Assembly (NCBI GenBank): GCA_946886855.1
Contig: CAMPJJ010000098.1
Span: forward strand, 1-20,760
Reading direction: 5' to 3'
Source of the DNA: an uncultured Roseateles sp.
GTDB lineage: Bacteria; Pseudomonadota; Gammaproteobacteria; Burkholderiales; Burkholderiaceae
DNA: 20,760 nucleotides
Positions 14,648 to 20,760 of this stretch are shown here, piece by piece. Position numbers and translations under genes: made by a program. The notes beneath the pieces were generated by a model. The model was not told the origin of the DNA, did not search any database, and saw only the letters and a list, made by a program, of their open reading frames with translations. Numbering within the stretch: position 1 is the stretch's first letter; the number at the start of each line of letters is the position of its first letter.

Positions 14648-15142
14648 ATGACCGAACGATTCAAGCCCAGCGTCACCGTCGCCGCCGTGATCGAACAGGA
14701 CGGCCGCTACCTGCTGGTCGAGGAACTCACCCGCGACGGCCTGCTGCTCAACAACCCCGCCGGCCACCTGGAGCAGGCGGAGTCCGCGATCGACGCCGTC
14801 GTCCGCGAAGTCCTCGAGGAAACCGCCCGGCCGTTCACGCCGGACGCCTTCCTCGGCGTCTACATGTCGCGCTTCCTGCGTCCCGACCGCAACGACGACG
14901 TCACCTATGTCCGGCTGGCCTTCACCGGCCGCGTCGGCGAGCAGATCCCGGGGCGCCCGTTCGACGAGCCCATCCAGCGCACGCTGTGGCTGACGCTGGA
15001 CGAGATCCGCGCCAGCCAGGACCGCCACCGCAGCCCGCTGATCCTGCAGTGCATCGAGGACCACGCCGCCGGCCGCCGGCTGCCGATCGAGGCCGTGAGC
15101 GGCCACCCGTCGCTCTACGCGCCCCGGGCCTGGCCGCACTGA
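14648..15142 (+). CDS. nudJ: Nudix hydrolase, NudJ-like phosphatase
   Basis: Predicted 164-residue Nudix hydrolase. NudJ enzymes hydrolyse thiamine pyrophosphate precursors and nucleoside di/triphosphates. The start MTERFKPSVTVAAVIEQDGRYLLVEE matches the NudJ N-terminus. The Nudix box runs G39-x5-E45-x7-R53-E54-V-L-E57-E58-T-A60; the usual glycine near its end is Ala60. The C-terminal part (LTLDEIRAS..RSPLILQCIED..AGRRLPIEAV) also follows NudJ. AGGAAGGA lies just upstream of the ATG at 14648. NudJ and mnmA are neighbours in E. coli too; here a GAF regulator gene on the other strand separates them. The last codons form the first copy of a 13-bp tandem repeat. Confidence 0.85.
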   Translation: MTERFKPSVTVAAVIEQDGRYLLVEELTRDGLLLNNPAGHLEQAESAIDAVVREVLEETARPFTPDAFLGVYMSRFLRPDRNDDVTYVRLAFTGRVGEQIPGRPFDEPIQRTLWLTLDEIRASQDRHRSPLILQCIEDHAAGRRLPIEAVSGHPSLYAPRAWPH

Positions 15143-15184
15143 GCGGTCCGCACTGAGCGTCCGCACTGAGCGTCCGCACTGGGC
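15132..15184 (+). repeat. Four tandem copies of a 13-bp unit spanning the nudJ stop codon
   Basis: The unit GTCCGCACTGAGC occurs at 15146-15158 and 15159-15171. A one-mismatch copy lies at 15172-15184, and another one-mismatch copy at 15132-15144 is set one base apart from the next. The first copy encodes the last Pro-His-stop of nudJ, so the array looks like repeated duplication of the gene's own 3' end. Confidence 0.85.
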
Positions 15185-15196
15185 GCTGCGCAATGA

Positions 15197-15220
15197 CGAC
15201 GGGCCCCGAAGGGCCCGTCG
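15197..15220. terminator. Bidirectional terminator-like hairpin between convergent genes
   Basis: CGACGGGCCC (15197-15206), loop CGAA and GGGCCCGTCG (15211-15220) form a perfect 10-bp stem. It lies between nudJ and the convergent GAF-regulator gene. Neither side has a T-run, so it may be a weak or factor-dependent terminator serving both. Confidence 0.55.
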
Positions 15221-15250
15221 CGCTGCAGGCGGTCGATCCTCGGAGCGCGC

Positions 15251-16129
15251 TCAGAAGGTCATGGCGGCGCTGATCGCCTGCGCGCTGTGGCGCGGCGGGC
15301 GCCGGCACGCCTCCAGCTCGTTGACGGCGCAGCGCGCCAGCGTCGTCAGCGACTCGCGCTGCCGGTCCCGCAACCGCCGCGGCAGCCGGTCCATCACGCA
15401 CAGGCTGCCGACCACCTCGCCGGTCGACAGCGACAGCGGCACGGACGCGTAGAAGCGCACGTAGGGCGCGCCCTGGACCAGCGGGTGATCGAGGAACCGC
15501 GGGTCATGCCAGGTGTCCGGCACCTCCTGCAGGCTGCCGTGGTGCATCACGTGCGTGCACAGGCCCCGGGCCCGCGGCATCAGCCGCAGGTGCAGGCCCG
15601 AGGTGCCGATCAGCCGCAGCTGGTCGCCGTCGACCAGGCCGACGGCCGCCATGGCGCCGCCGCTGATGTCGCAGGCCAGGTCGGCCAGTTCGTCGAAGGC
15701 GGGCTGCCCCTGCGACTGCAGGTCCAGGCCGTCAACGGCGGCCTGGCGTTCGTCCTCGTCGGCCGGCAGCGGCGCGCGCCAGCTCCGCAGCAGCGCCAGC
15801 GCCTCGTCCGTCTGGCTGTCCTTGTCGAAGAAGCCCGAGAGACCGTGTTCCGCGCAGGCGCGCCGCGTCTCCTCGTAGCAGGCGTGGGTCAGCACCATCA
15901 CCCGGGCGCCGACGCCCAGCTGCCGGATCGCCCGCAGCACCCGCAAGCCGCTGCCCGGCTGCAGCGCCAGGTCCATCAGCACCACGTCGGGCTGACACTG
16001 CGTGATGGTGTCGATGGCGGACTGCTCGCACCCCGCCTCCCCCACCACGTGCATCCGGCGCTCCCGCGCGAGCAGCGCCCGCCATTGCGCCCGTGCCGTG
16101 AGGGACCCGTCGACGATGACGATGTTCAT
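15251..16129 (-). CDS. Response regulator receiver domain joined to a GAF domain
   Basis: Predicted 292-residue cytoplasmic signalling protein. Residues 1-118 form a receiver domain with phosphoacceptor D53 (VVLMDLAL), T81 and K103. The second acidic residue of the usual DD pair is replaced: the sequence is IVDGS, with D7 and G8. Residues about 143-275 are a GAF domain with CTHVMHHGSLQEVPDTW and PLVQGAPYVRFYASVPLSL, ending in LCVMDRLPRRL, as in GAF modules of sensor proteins. No DNA-binding, GGDEF, EAL or kinase domain follows. The frame stays open upstream to 16642, but the ATG at 16129 has GGGAGGA at good spacing and gives the receiver N-terminus. It lies between nudJ and mnmA in reverse orientation, without an adjacent kinase. 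Output is unknown; it may act by protein-protein contact. Confidence 0.82.
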   Translation of the reverse strand: MNIVIVDGSLTARAQWRALLARERRMHVVGEAGCEQSAIDTITQCQPDVVLMDLALQPGSGLRVLRAIRQLGVGARVMVLTHACYEETRRACAEHGLSGFFDKDSQTDEALALLRSWRAPLPADEDERQAAVDGLDLQSQGQPAFDELADLACDISGGAMAAVGLVDGDQLRLIGTSGLHLRLMPRARGLCTHVMHHGSLQEVPDTWHDPRFLDHPLVQGAPYVRFYASVPLSLSTGEVVGSLCVMDRLPRRLRDRQRESLTTLARCAVNELEACRRPPRHSAQAISAAMTF

Positions 16130-16268
16130 GGTGCTGTCCTCCCTGTTTCGTCCAGTGTCTGCCCGCCCGGGGCGGCGCAGCAGTCGGCGTCGCCGGGAGC
16201 GCCTGTGGGGTTTGGCGCATACCCTTGTGAGCCATCCCTGACATCCGGTCGAGGGACAATGCCGACCC
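16130..16268. promoter_or_regulatory. Divergent gap between the GAF regulator and mnmA
   Basis: This 139-bp region should contain the promoters of both genes. It holds GGGAGGA for the minus-strand gene. GAGGGA (about 16251-16256) is rather far from the mnmA ATG at 16269. An ATG at 16259 is out of frame with mnmA. I cannot assign -35/-10 boxes with confidence. Confidence 0.35.
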
Positions 16269-17375
16269 ATGACCCCCAAGAAGCAACGCATCGTCGTCGG
16301 CCTGTCCGGTGGCGTCGATTCCGCCGTGACGGCCTGGCTGCTGAAGCAGGCGGGCCACGAGGTCGTCGGCATCTTCATGAAGAACTGGGAAGACGACGAC
16401 GACAGCGCGTACTGCTCCTCCAACATCGACTTCGTCGACGCGGCGGCGGTGGCGGACGTCATCGGCATCGAGATCGAGCACGTCAACTTCGCCGCCGAGT
16501 ACAAGGACCGCGTCTTCGCCGAATTCCTGCGCGAGTACCAGGCCGGCCGCACGCCCAACCCGGACGTGCTGTGCAACGCCGAGATCAAGTTCAAGGCCTT
16601 CCTCGACCATGCGATGCGCCTGGGCGCGGAGAAGATCGCCACCGGGCACTACGCCCGCGTCCGCGAGGTGGACGGCCGCGTGCAGCTCCTGAAGGGACTG
16701 GATCCGCTGAAGGACCAGAGCTACTTCCTGCACCGGCTCAACCAGGCGCAGTTGAAGAAGACGATGTTCCCGGTCGGCGACCTGCCCAAGACCGAGGTGC
16801 GCCGCATCGCCGAGGAGATCGGCCTGCCCAATGCGAAGAAGAAGGACTCGACCGGCATCTGCTTCATCGGCGAGCGCCCGTTCCGCGAGTTCCTCAACCG
16901 CTACCTTTCCCAGAAGCCGGGGCCGATCAAGGACGACCGCGGCCGCAAGGTGGGCGAGCATGTCGGCCTGTCGTTCTACACGCTGGGCCAGCGCCAGGGC
17001 CTGGGCATCGGCGGCGTCAAGGAGAAGGGCGCGCCGCGCGGCGGCGGCGAGCACGCGCCGTGGTTCGTCGCCCGCAAGGACCTGGACAGCAACACGCTGG
17101 TCGTCGTGCAGGGCCATGACCACCCGCTGCTGCAGAGCCGCGGCCTGGTCGCGCAGGACCTGAGCTGGACGGACCGGGCGCCGGGCTTCGGCGGCTTCGG
17201 CGCCAAGACCCGTTACCGGCAGGCCGACGCCGCCTGCGCGCTGACGCCCGGCGAGGGCAGCATCCGCCTGGACTTCCCGCAGGCGCAGTGGGCGGTGACG
17301 CCGGGCCAGAGCGCGGTGCTCTACGACGGCGACGTCTGCCTGGGCGGCGGCGTGATCGCCGAGGCGATCGCCTAG
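16269..17375 (+). CDS. mnmA: tRNA-specific 2-thiouridylase MnmA
   Basis: Enzyme (368 residues, normal length) that adenylates and thiolates U34 in the wobble position of tRNA-Lys, -Glu and -Gln, taking sulfur from the IscS/Tus relay or equivalent. The PP-loop motif [15 protein letters not shown] lies at 11-25 and the MKNWEDDDD segment at 37-45. The catalytic cysteines are C102 ([14 protein letters not shown]) and C198 ([16 protein letters not shown]). GHYAR (126-130) and the [11 protein letters not shown] loop (147-157) are also present. The C-terminal beta-barrel includes [14 protein letters not shown]. The ATG at 16269 gives the family N-terminus. No clear intrinsic terminator follows; only a 6-bp GCGCCG/CGGCGC stem is visible after the stop. 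Confidence 0.96.
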   Translation: MTPKKQRIVVGLSGGVDSAVTAWLLKQAGHEVVGIFMKNWEDDDDSAYCSSNIDFVDAAAVADVIGIEIEHVNFAAEYKDRVFAEFLREYQAGRTPNPDVLCNAEIKFKAFLDHAMRLGAEKIATGHYARVREVDGRVQLLKGLDPLKDQSYFLHRLNQAQLKKTMFPVGDLPKTEVRRIAEEIGLPNAKKKDSTGICFIGERPFREFLNRYLSQKPGPIKDDRGRKVGEHVGLSFYTLGQRQGLGIGGVKEKGAPRGGGEHAPWFVARKDLDSNTLVVVQGHDHPLLQSRGLVAQDLSWTDRAPGFGGFGAKTRYRQADAACALTPGEGSIRLDFPQAQWAVTPGQSAVLYDGDVCLGGGVIAEAIA

Positions 17376-17584
17376 GCACTGCCGGAGGCGCCGCCCGAGT
17401 CGGCGCGGCCCGCAACTCATCCGGCGATTCGGGGCACTCGTCGCATGGGCGGAACCGCTCTCCGGGTGTCCCATGACAATGCGCACCTTCCCTGCCGGAC
17501 GTCGCCTGTGGCACGCTGGCAGCCCGTCGCCGTGTCTGTCGTGCCTGTCGTGTCGGTCTTGACGGTCGCCTCGGCCTTTTCCGG

Positions 17585-18952
17585 ATGCCTCCCTTGGATC
17601 GCCCCCTCGATCGTCTGCTCGCCCGCATCGCCCAGCCCGCCTTCGTGCTGCGCGTCGCCGCCCTGGCGATCTGCCTGCTGGAGCTGGGTTCGGCCATCTG
17701 GGGCCTGATGGGCAACCAGACGGAGCCCTACGACGGCGTCCTGGCCAGTCTCTACCGCCGCACCGGCGGCACCACGCACGACGCGCCGTTCGTCCTGACC
17801 TGCCTGGCGCTGGTCATGGTGTTCGCCTGGCACTTCTGGCGGCTGGCGCGCCAGCAACACCTGGACCTGCCGCCGCGCAACGCCTTGTCGCGGGTGGTGC
17901 TGCTGGACGTCCTGGCGCTGCTGGTGACGCCCGGACTGCCCTTCCTGGTCACCGTGCTCGCGGCGCTGCTGCTCAACGTGCGGCGCGCCTTCAATTTCGC
18001 GCTGGTGCAGGTCGTCATCAACGTCGCGCTCTACTGGCTGCTGCCCAGCGAGGCCCAGCGGCTGGAGCAGATCCAGCCCGACATGCCCTGGTGGCTGAAC
18101 AGCGTGGGCCTGTCGATGTCCATGGTGGCGCTGCACGGGATGGCCTTCGGGCTGGGCCGGCTGGCCGCCGCCGAGGGCGAACGCCGGCGCTGGTTCCAGG
18201 CGATGCTGGCCGAGAAGGAATCCGGCGAACGCCTGCAGATCGAGCAGCTGCGTTACGCCGAGCGCCTGCACATGGCGCGCGAACTGCACGACGTGATGGG
18301 CCACCACCTGACGGCGCTCAACCTGCACCTGCAGCTCAGCGAGGCGCTGCTGCAGCGCCACGACGAGCCGGGCGCGGCGCAGGCGGTGGAGAAGGCCAGG
18401 CTCGGCGCCGCGGGGCTGCTGGCGGAGGTCCGGGCGGCCGTCTCGCGCGAGCGTGAGAGCCAGCGCATCAACCTCGAAGCGGCGCTGCGCACGCTGGCGG
18501 ACGGCATCGCCAGCACCCAGATCGAGCTGGCGCTGGACCCGGTCGCGCAAGACCTGACGCCGCGCTGCGCGCATGCGCTGCTGCGCTGCGTGCAGGAGGC
18601 GGTGACCAACGCGGTGCGGCATGCCGGCGCGACGCACGTGCGCGTCACGCTGGAGGCGGTGGAGGCCGTGGAGGCGGTGGAGGCGGCAGACACGTTGGAA
18701 CGCGCCGACGCCGCGGCACCGGCGTCCGCGCCGGCCTCAGCGCAGGCGGAACGCGCGCGGATCCGGCTGCCCTCGGCGGCGTCGCAGGTCCGGGTGCGGG
18801 TTGACGACAATGGCCGGGGCACGCGCAAGCTGCGCGAGGGCAACGGCCTCAAGGGCATGCAGGAGCGCATGGCCGAACTGGGCGGGACGATGCAGGTGCT
18901 GCGGCATCACCCCGGATTCCTGATCGAATTGAACTGCCCGCGGCGCGCCTGA
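17585..18952 (+). CDS. Membrane sensor histidine kinase (HisKA_3), partner of the downstream regulator
   Basis: Predicted 455-residue NarX/DesK-type kinase. Five to six hydrophobic segments occupy about residues 20-193 with little extracytoplasmic sequence, so the signal may be sensed in the membrane. The phosphoacceptor motif RLHMARELHDVMGHHLTALN has His235. The N-box VQEAVTNAVRHAGATHVRV lies at 336-354, the G1 box DDNGRG at 407-412 and GNGLKGMQERM at 419-429. Between N-box and G1 there is an unusual insertion of about 40 residues, starting with EAV repeats and continuing Ala/Pro/Ser-rich. The ATG at 17585 has no good ribosome site, so the start is moderately uncertain. The 208-bp upstream gap shows no other gene. 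The regulator gene starts 32 bp after the stop. Confidence 0.88.
   Translation: MPPLDRPLDRLLARIAQPAFVLRVAALAICLLELGSAIWGLMGNQTEPYDGVLASLYRRTGGTTHDAPFVLTCLALVMVFAWHFWRLARQQHLDLPPRNALSRVVLLDVLALLVTPGLPFLVTVLAALLLNVRRAFNFALVQVVINVALYWLLPSEAQRLEQIQPDMPWWLNSVGLSMSMVALHGMAFGLGRLAAAEGERRRWFQAMLAEKESGERLQIEQLRYAERLHMARELHDVMGHHLTALNLHLQLSEALLQRHDEPGAAQAVEKARLGAAGLLAEVRAAVSRERESQRINLEAALRTLADGIASTQIELALDPVAQDLTPRCAHALLRCVQEAVTNAVRHAGATHVRVTLEAVEAVEAVEAADTLERADAAAPASAPASAQAERARIRLPSAASQVRVRVDDNGRGTRKLREGNGLKGMQERMAELGGTMQVLRHHPGFLIELNCPRRA
18652..18687 (+). repeat. 9-bp tandem repeat inside the kinase ATPase domain
   Basis: Four near-identical 9-bp copies (GGAGGCGGT, GGAGGCCGT, GGAGGCGGT, GGAGGCGGC) encode EAV-EAV-EAV-EAA. 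They begin the insertion between the N-box and G1 box of the kinase, so replication slippage may have produced it. Confidence 0.85.
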
Positions 18953-18984
18953 AGCGGGCCGGCGCATCCAGGGAAGGAGACGAG

Positions 18985-19632
18985 ATGAGCGATACCACGA
19001 TCAAGCTGCTGCTGGTGGAGGACCAGCAACTGGTGCGCGAGGGGCTGAAGGGCCTCCTGGCGCTGCACGACGACATCCGCCTGATCGGCGAGGCGTCGGA
19101 CGGGGCGGAGGCGCTGGAGCTGCTGGCGCGCGAGCAGCCGGACGTGATCCTGTCGGACATGCGCATGCCGCGGCTGGACGGGATCGGGCTGATCCGGGCG
19201 CTGGCGTCGCGGGCGCTGAAGATCCCGGTGGTGCTGCTGACGACCTTCGACGACACGGCCGCCTTCGACGAGGCGGTGCGGGCCGGGGCGCGGGGGTTCC
19301 TGCTGAAGGCGATCAGCCCGGACACGCTGGTGCAGGCGCTGCGCGACGTGGTCGGCGGATCGACCGCGCTGCGGCCGCTGCTGACCGAGCGCATGGAACG
19401 CGCGCCGGTCGAGCGTGCCTTCGCGGCGACGCCGGAGCCCGAGACGCTCAGCCCCAAGGAGCTTCAGGTGCTGCGCCTGGTGGCCAGCGGCCGCAGCAAC
19501 ACCGAGATCGCGGCGCTGCTGGGCAACAGCGAAGGCGTGATCAAGAACCACTGCTCCGCCGTGTTCGCGAAGATGGGCGTGAGAGACCGCACGCAGGCGG
19601 TCCTCCGAGCCATCGACCTCGGCTGGATCTGA
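18985..19632 (+). CDS. NarL/FixJ-family response regulator
   Basis: Predicted 215-residue transcription regulator, the cognate partner of the kinase encoded just upstream. The receiver domain (about 6-125) has the acidic pair E12-D13, phosphoacceptor D58 (ILSDMRMP), T86 and K108 (GFLLKAI). The LuxR-type helix-turn-helix spans about 153-212: LSPKELQVLRLVASGRSNTEIA, then the recognition region GVIKNHCSAVFAKMGVRDRTQAV. AAGGAGA lies shortly before the ATG at 18985. Target genes are not evident; no candidate operator was recognised next to it. Confidence 0.94.
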   Translation: MSDTTIKLLLVEDQQLVREGLKGLLALHDDIRLIGEASDGAEALELLAREQPDVILSDMRMPRLDGIGLIRALASRALKIPVVLLTTFDDTAAFDEAVRAGARGFLLKAISPDTLVQALRDVVGGSTALRPLLTERMERAPVERAFAATPEPETLSPKELQVLRLVASGRSNTEIAALLGNSEGVIKNHCSAVFAKMGVRDRTQAVLRAIDLGWI

Positions 19633-19639
19633 CGCCGGC

Positions 19640-19773
19640 TCGGTCTCCCGGGGCGTCGCGAGCGGACGTCAGGCTAGGCGGGCGGAACGGAGGAACCGGC
19701 ACGTACTTCCTGTACGTGAGGATTCCGAGCATCCGACCAACGACGCATGACGTTCGCGCAGTAGCCCTTGCTC
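19640..19773. repeat. Structured convergent intergenic element
   Basis: The gap between the regulator gene and the convergent 19774-20235 gene contains CACGTAC (19700-19706), loop TTCCT and GTACGTG (19712-19718). An outer GGAA (19692-19695)/TTCC (19723-19726) pair flanks it. It has no T-run. Read on the minus strand, part of it would encode ARNPHVQEVRAGSSVPPA. From memory, I associate this string with small spurious reading frames in intergenic elements of many proteobacteria. Whether it is a dispersed repeat, a small RNA or a terminator is not decidable here. Confidence 0.45.
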
Positions 19774-20235
19774 TCAGATCCAGAGGTCGTAGTCCTGGAG
19801 TGCGCGGATGCGGCGCTCCACCGACAGGAAGCGGGCGGCGCCCACTTCGCCGATCGCCTTGACCACGCGGGGGTGGTACTTCTTGTAGAGCTTCTGCTCG
19901 GCGTCGACATAACCGAGGTAGCCGCGCGAGAAGTACTTCGACTGCGCGTTCGTCGGCTTCTCGCCGATCTGCACGTACTCCACCGACATGCGGGTGAACT
20001 GACGGTTCAGCGTGGCGAGCTCACGCTCATAGGCCTCGTAGACCGGGACGAATTTCTTGCTCTGCGCCTCGTCCAGGGCCAAGGCCTTCAGCACGACGCC
20101 CTTGCGGTCGGCGCGGACGGCGTCGCGCAGCGATTGCGCCTGCGCGGTGTCAGGCACCGGCGCCGGATCGGCGAAGGCCGGCAACGCGGCGGTCAAGGAC
20201 AGGCAAAGCGCGGACAGCGCGGCGAACTTCTTCAT
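19774..20235 (-). CDS. Periplasmic helical hypothetical protein
   Basis: Predicted 153-residue exported protein of unknown function. The N-terminus MKKFAALSALCLSLTAALPAFA is a Sec signal with likely cleavage after residue 22. The mature part is almost entirely helical: LALDEAQSKKFVPVYEAYERELATLNRQF (52-80) and, near the end, ARFLSVERRIRALQDYDLWI (134-153). The DEAQ..F.PVYE.Y pattern and the FL.VE..I.A...Y.L ending resemble Spy/CpxP-like helical periplasmic proteins, which suggests an envelope-stress or chaperone role; this is inference. GAGGAGGGA lies five bases before the ATG at 20235. The gene is 77 bp downstream of a histidine kinase gene on the same strand and might be co-transcribed with it. 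Confidence 0.78.
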   Translation of the reverse strand: MKKFAALSALCLSLTAALPAFADPAPVPDTAQAQSLRDAVRADRKGVVLKALALDEAQSKKFVPVYEAYERELATLNRQFTRMSVEYVQIGEKPTNAQSKYFSRGYLGYVDAEQKLYKKYHPRVVKAIGEVGAARFLSVERRIRALQDYDLWI

Positions 20236-20312
20236 CTCTCTTCCCTCCTCAGGCGTCGGACTTCGACGGCGCGGATTCTAGGGAGCGGGGTTTGCCCCGG
20301 CCCCCCGGGACT

Positions 20313-20760
20313 TCACGGGGAGACAGGCGAACGCGCCTGCCGCCAGCGGTCCAGCCAGCCCGCGTGTCGCGCGTCGGCCACGCGCAGCACCAGCTCGGTG
20401 CCGGCGCCCGGCACGCTGTGGACCGTGAAACCCGCGTCGACGAGCCGCGCCCGTTCGCGCATCCCGCACATGCCGAAGCGCACGCCGCGCGCCGGACGGC
20501 TCGCCCAGTCCGGCGCGAGCCCGATGCCGTTGTCGCGCACGGTCAGCGAGACGGCATCGGCCCGGTAGTCCAGCTCCAGCGCCACCTCGGTCGCCCGCGC
20601 GTGGCGGTCGGCATTGGTCAGGCCCTCGCGCGCGATCAGCAGCAACTCGTCCTCCACCGCCGCCGGCAGCGCGCGCGGCGTCCCGCTCCCCCGCATCCGG
20701 AACTGGGCCGGCGGACGGACCAGATCCTGCCCGGCGCGCGACAGGCGGTCGACCCAGGCG
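20313..20760 (-). CDS. Sensor histidine kinase, C-terminal part (cut by window edge)
   Basis: The frame is open through the right edge, so this is the last ~149 residues of a longer kinase; an in-frame ATG at 20696 is internal. The visible part is a HATPase domain: N-box LLIAREGLTNADRHARATEVALEL, G1 DNGIGL and the G2-like GVRFGMCGMRERARLV, followed by GAGTELVLRV. The N-box and the GMCGMRERA block resemble HisKA_3-type kinases that pair with NarL-type regulators. The phosphoacceptor His and sensor region lie outside the window. The 77 bp downstream contain a short CGGGG/CCCCG stem (20286-20299) and no other gene. Confidence 0.85.
   Translation of the reverse strand, partial: AWVDRLSRAGQDLVRPPAQFRMRGSGTPRALPAAVEDELLLIAREGLTNADRHARATEVALELDYRADAVSLTVRDNGIGLAPDWASRPARGVRFGMCGMRERARLVDAGFTVHSVPGAGTELVLRVADARHAGWLDRWRQARSPVSP

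Noticed and set aside
16130..16642. Possible N-terminal extension of the GAF regulator
   Set aside because: The upstream frame is open but runs antisense through the mnmA start and codes for nothing recognisable. The ATG at 16129 has a strong ribosome site and the receiver-domain N-terminus.
15732..17486. Minus-strand reading frame of 584 codons across mnmA
   Set aside because: It overlaps mnmA, whose catalytic motifs are complete, and the GAF regulator in another frame; it has no recognisable domain.
17376..17584. Gap before the histidine kinase searched for a small RNA or tRNA
   Set aside because: No cloverleaf, T-run terminator or promoter pair was found; only degenerate TGTCGTG-like repeats near 17535-17560.
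20286..20299. CGGGG-TTTG-CCCCG hairpin after the right-edge kinase gene
   Set aside because: The stem is only 5 bp and has no T-run in the relevant direction; too weak to call a terminator.

Overview
The window reads as chromosomal DNA of a very GC-rich betaproteobacterium. The best guess is order Burkholderiales, near the Roseateles/Mitsuaria/Rubrivivax group. The basis is strong G/C bias at third codon positions, long spurious reading frames antisense to real genes, and the housekeeping content: a stand-alone RlmL-type methyltransferase, a three-gene pnt transhydrogenase, and nudJ close to mnmA. This placement is inference; no rRNA or tRNA gene is present.

Layout. (1) 1-2052: a 23S rRNA methyltransferase gene (plus strand), followed by a small ParD/ParE-type toxin-antitoxin pair whose base composition looks less GC-rich than its surroundings. 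(2) 2053-13751: nine genes in a row on the minus strand. In transcription order they are pntA1-pntA2-pntB (proton-translocating transhydrogenase operon), a 916-residue Ig-like repeat protein, a 7TMR-DISM-type histidine kinase with no adjacent regulator, fadD (acyl-CoA ligase), an unrecognised 182-residue protein, an NADPH-dependent FMN reductase, and rsmE (16S rRNA methyltransferase). Terminator-like hairpins divide this run into several transcription units. (3) 13985-17375: a secreted His/Asp/Arg/Gly-rich protein with a clear terminator, a NudJ-like Nudix hydrolase, an inverted response regulator with a GAF domain, and mnmA (tRNA 2-thiouridylase). (4) 17585-20760: a complete histidine kinase/NarL-type regulator operon on the plus strand, a structured 141-bp convergent gap, a periplasmic helical protein on the minus strand, and the C-terminal part of another histidine kinase that runs off the right edge.

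How the genes fit together. RNA modification recurs (rlmL, rsmE, mnmA). So does redox and cofactor supply: the transhydrogenase makes NADPH and the FMN reductase uses it. Signal transduction is dense, with three HisKA_3-type kinases, one NarL-type regulator and one atypical regulator with a GAF domain and no DNA-binding domain. I see no prophage, integrase, transposase, CRISPR array or recognisable defence island apart from the toxin-antitoxin pair. No gap between genes exceeds 300 bases.

The items most worth following up are the A-B super-repeat architecture and unclear export route of the Ig-like protein, the GAF regulator inserted between nudJ and mnmA, the 13-bp tandem duplication of the nudJ 3' end, and the hairpin-bearing element at about 19640-19773. 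I did not find a convincing new multi-gene system.
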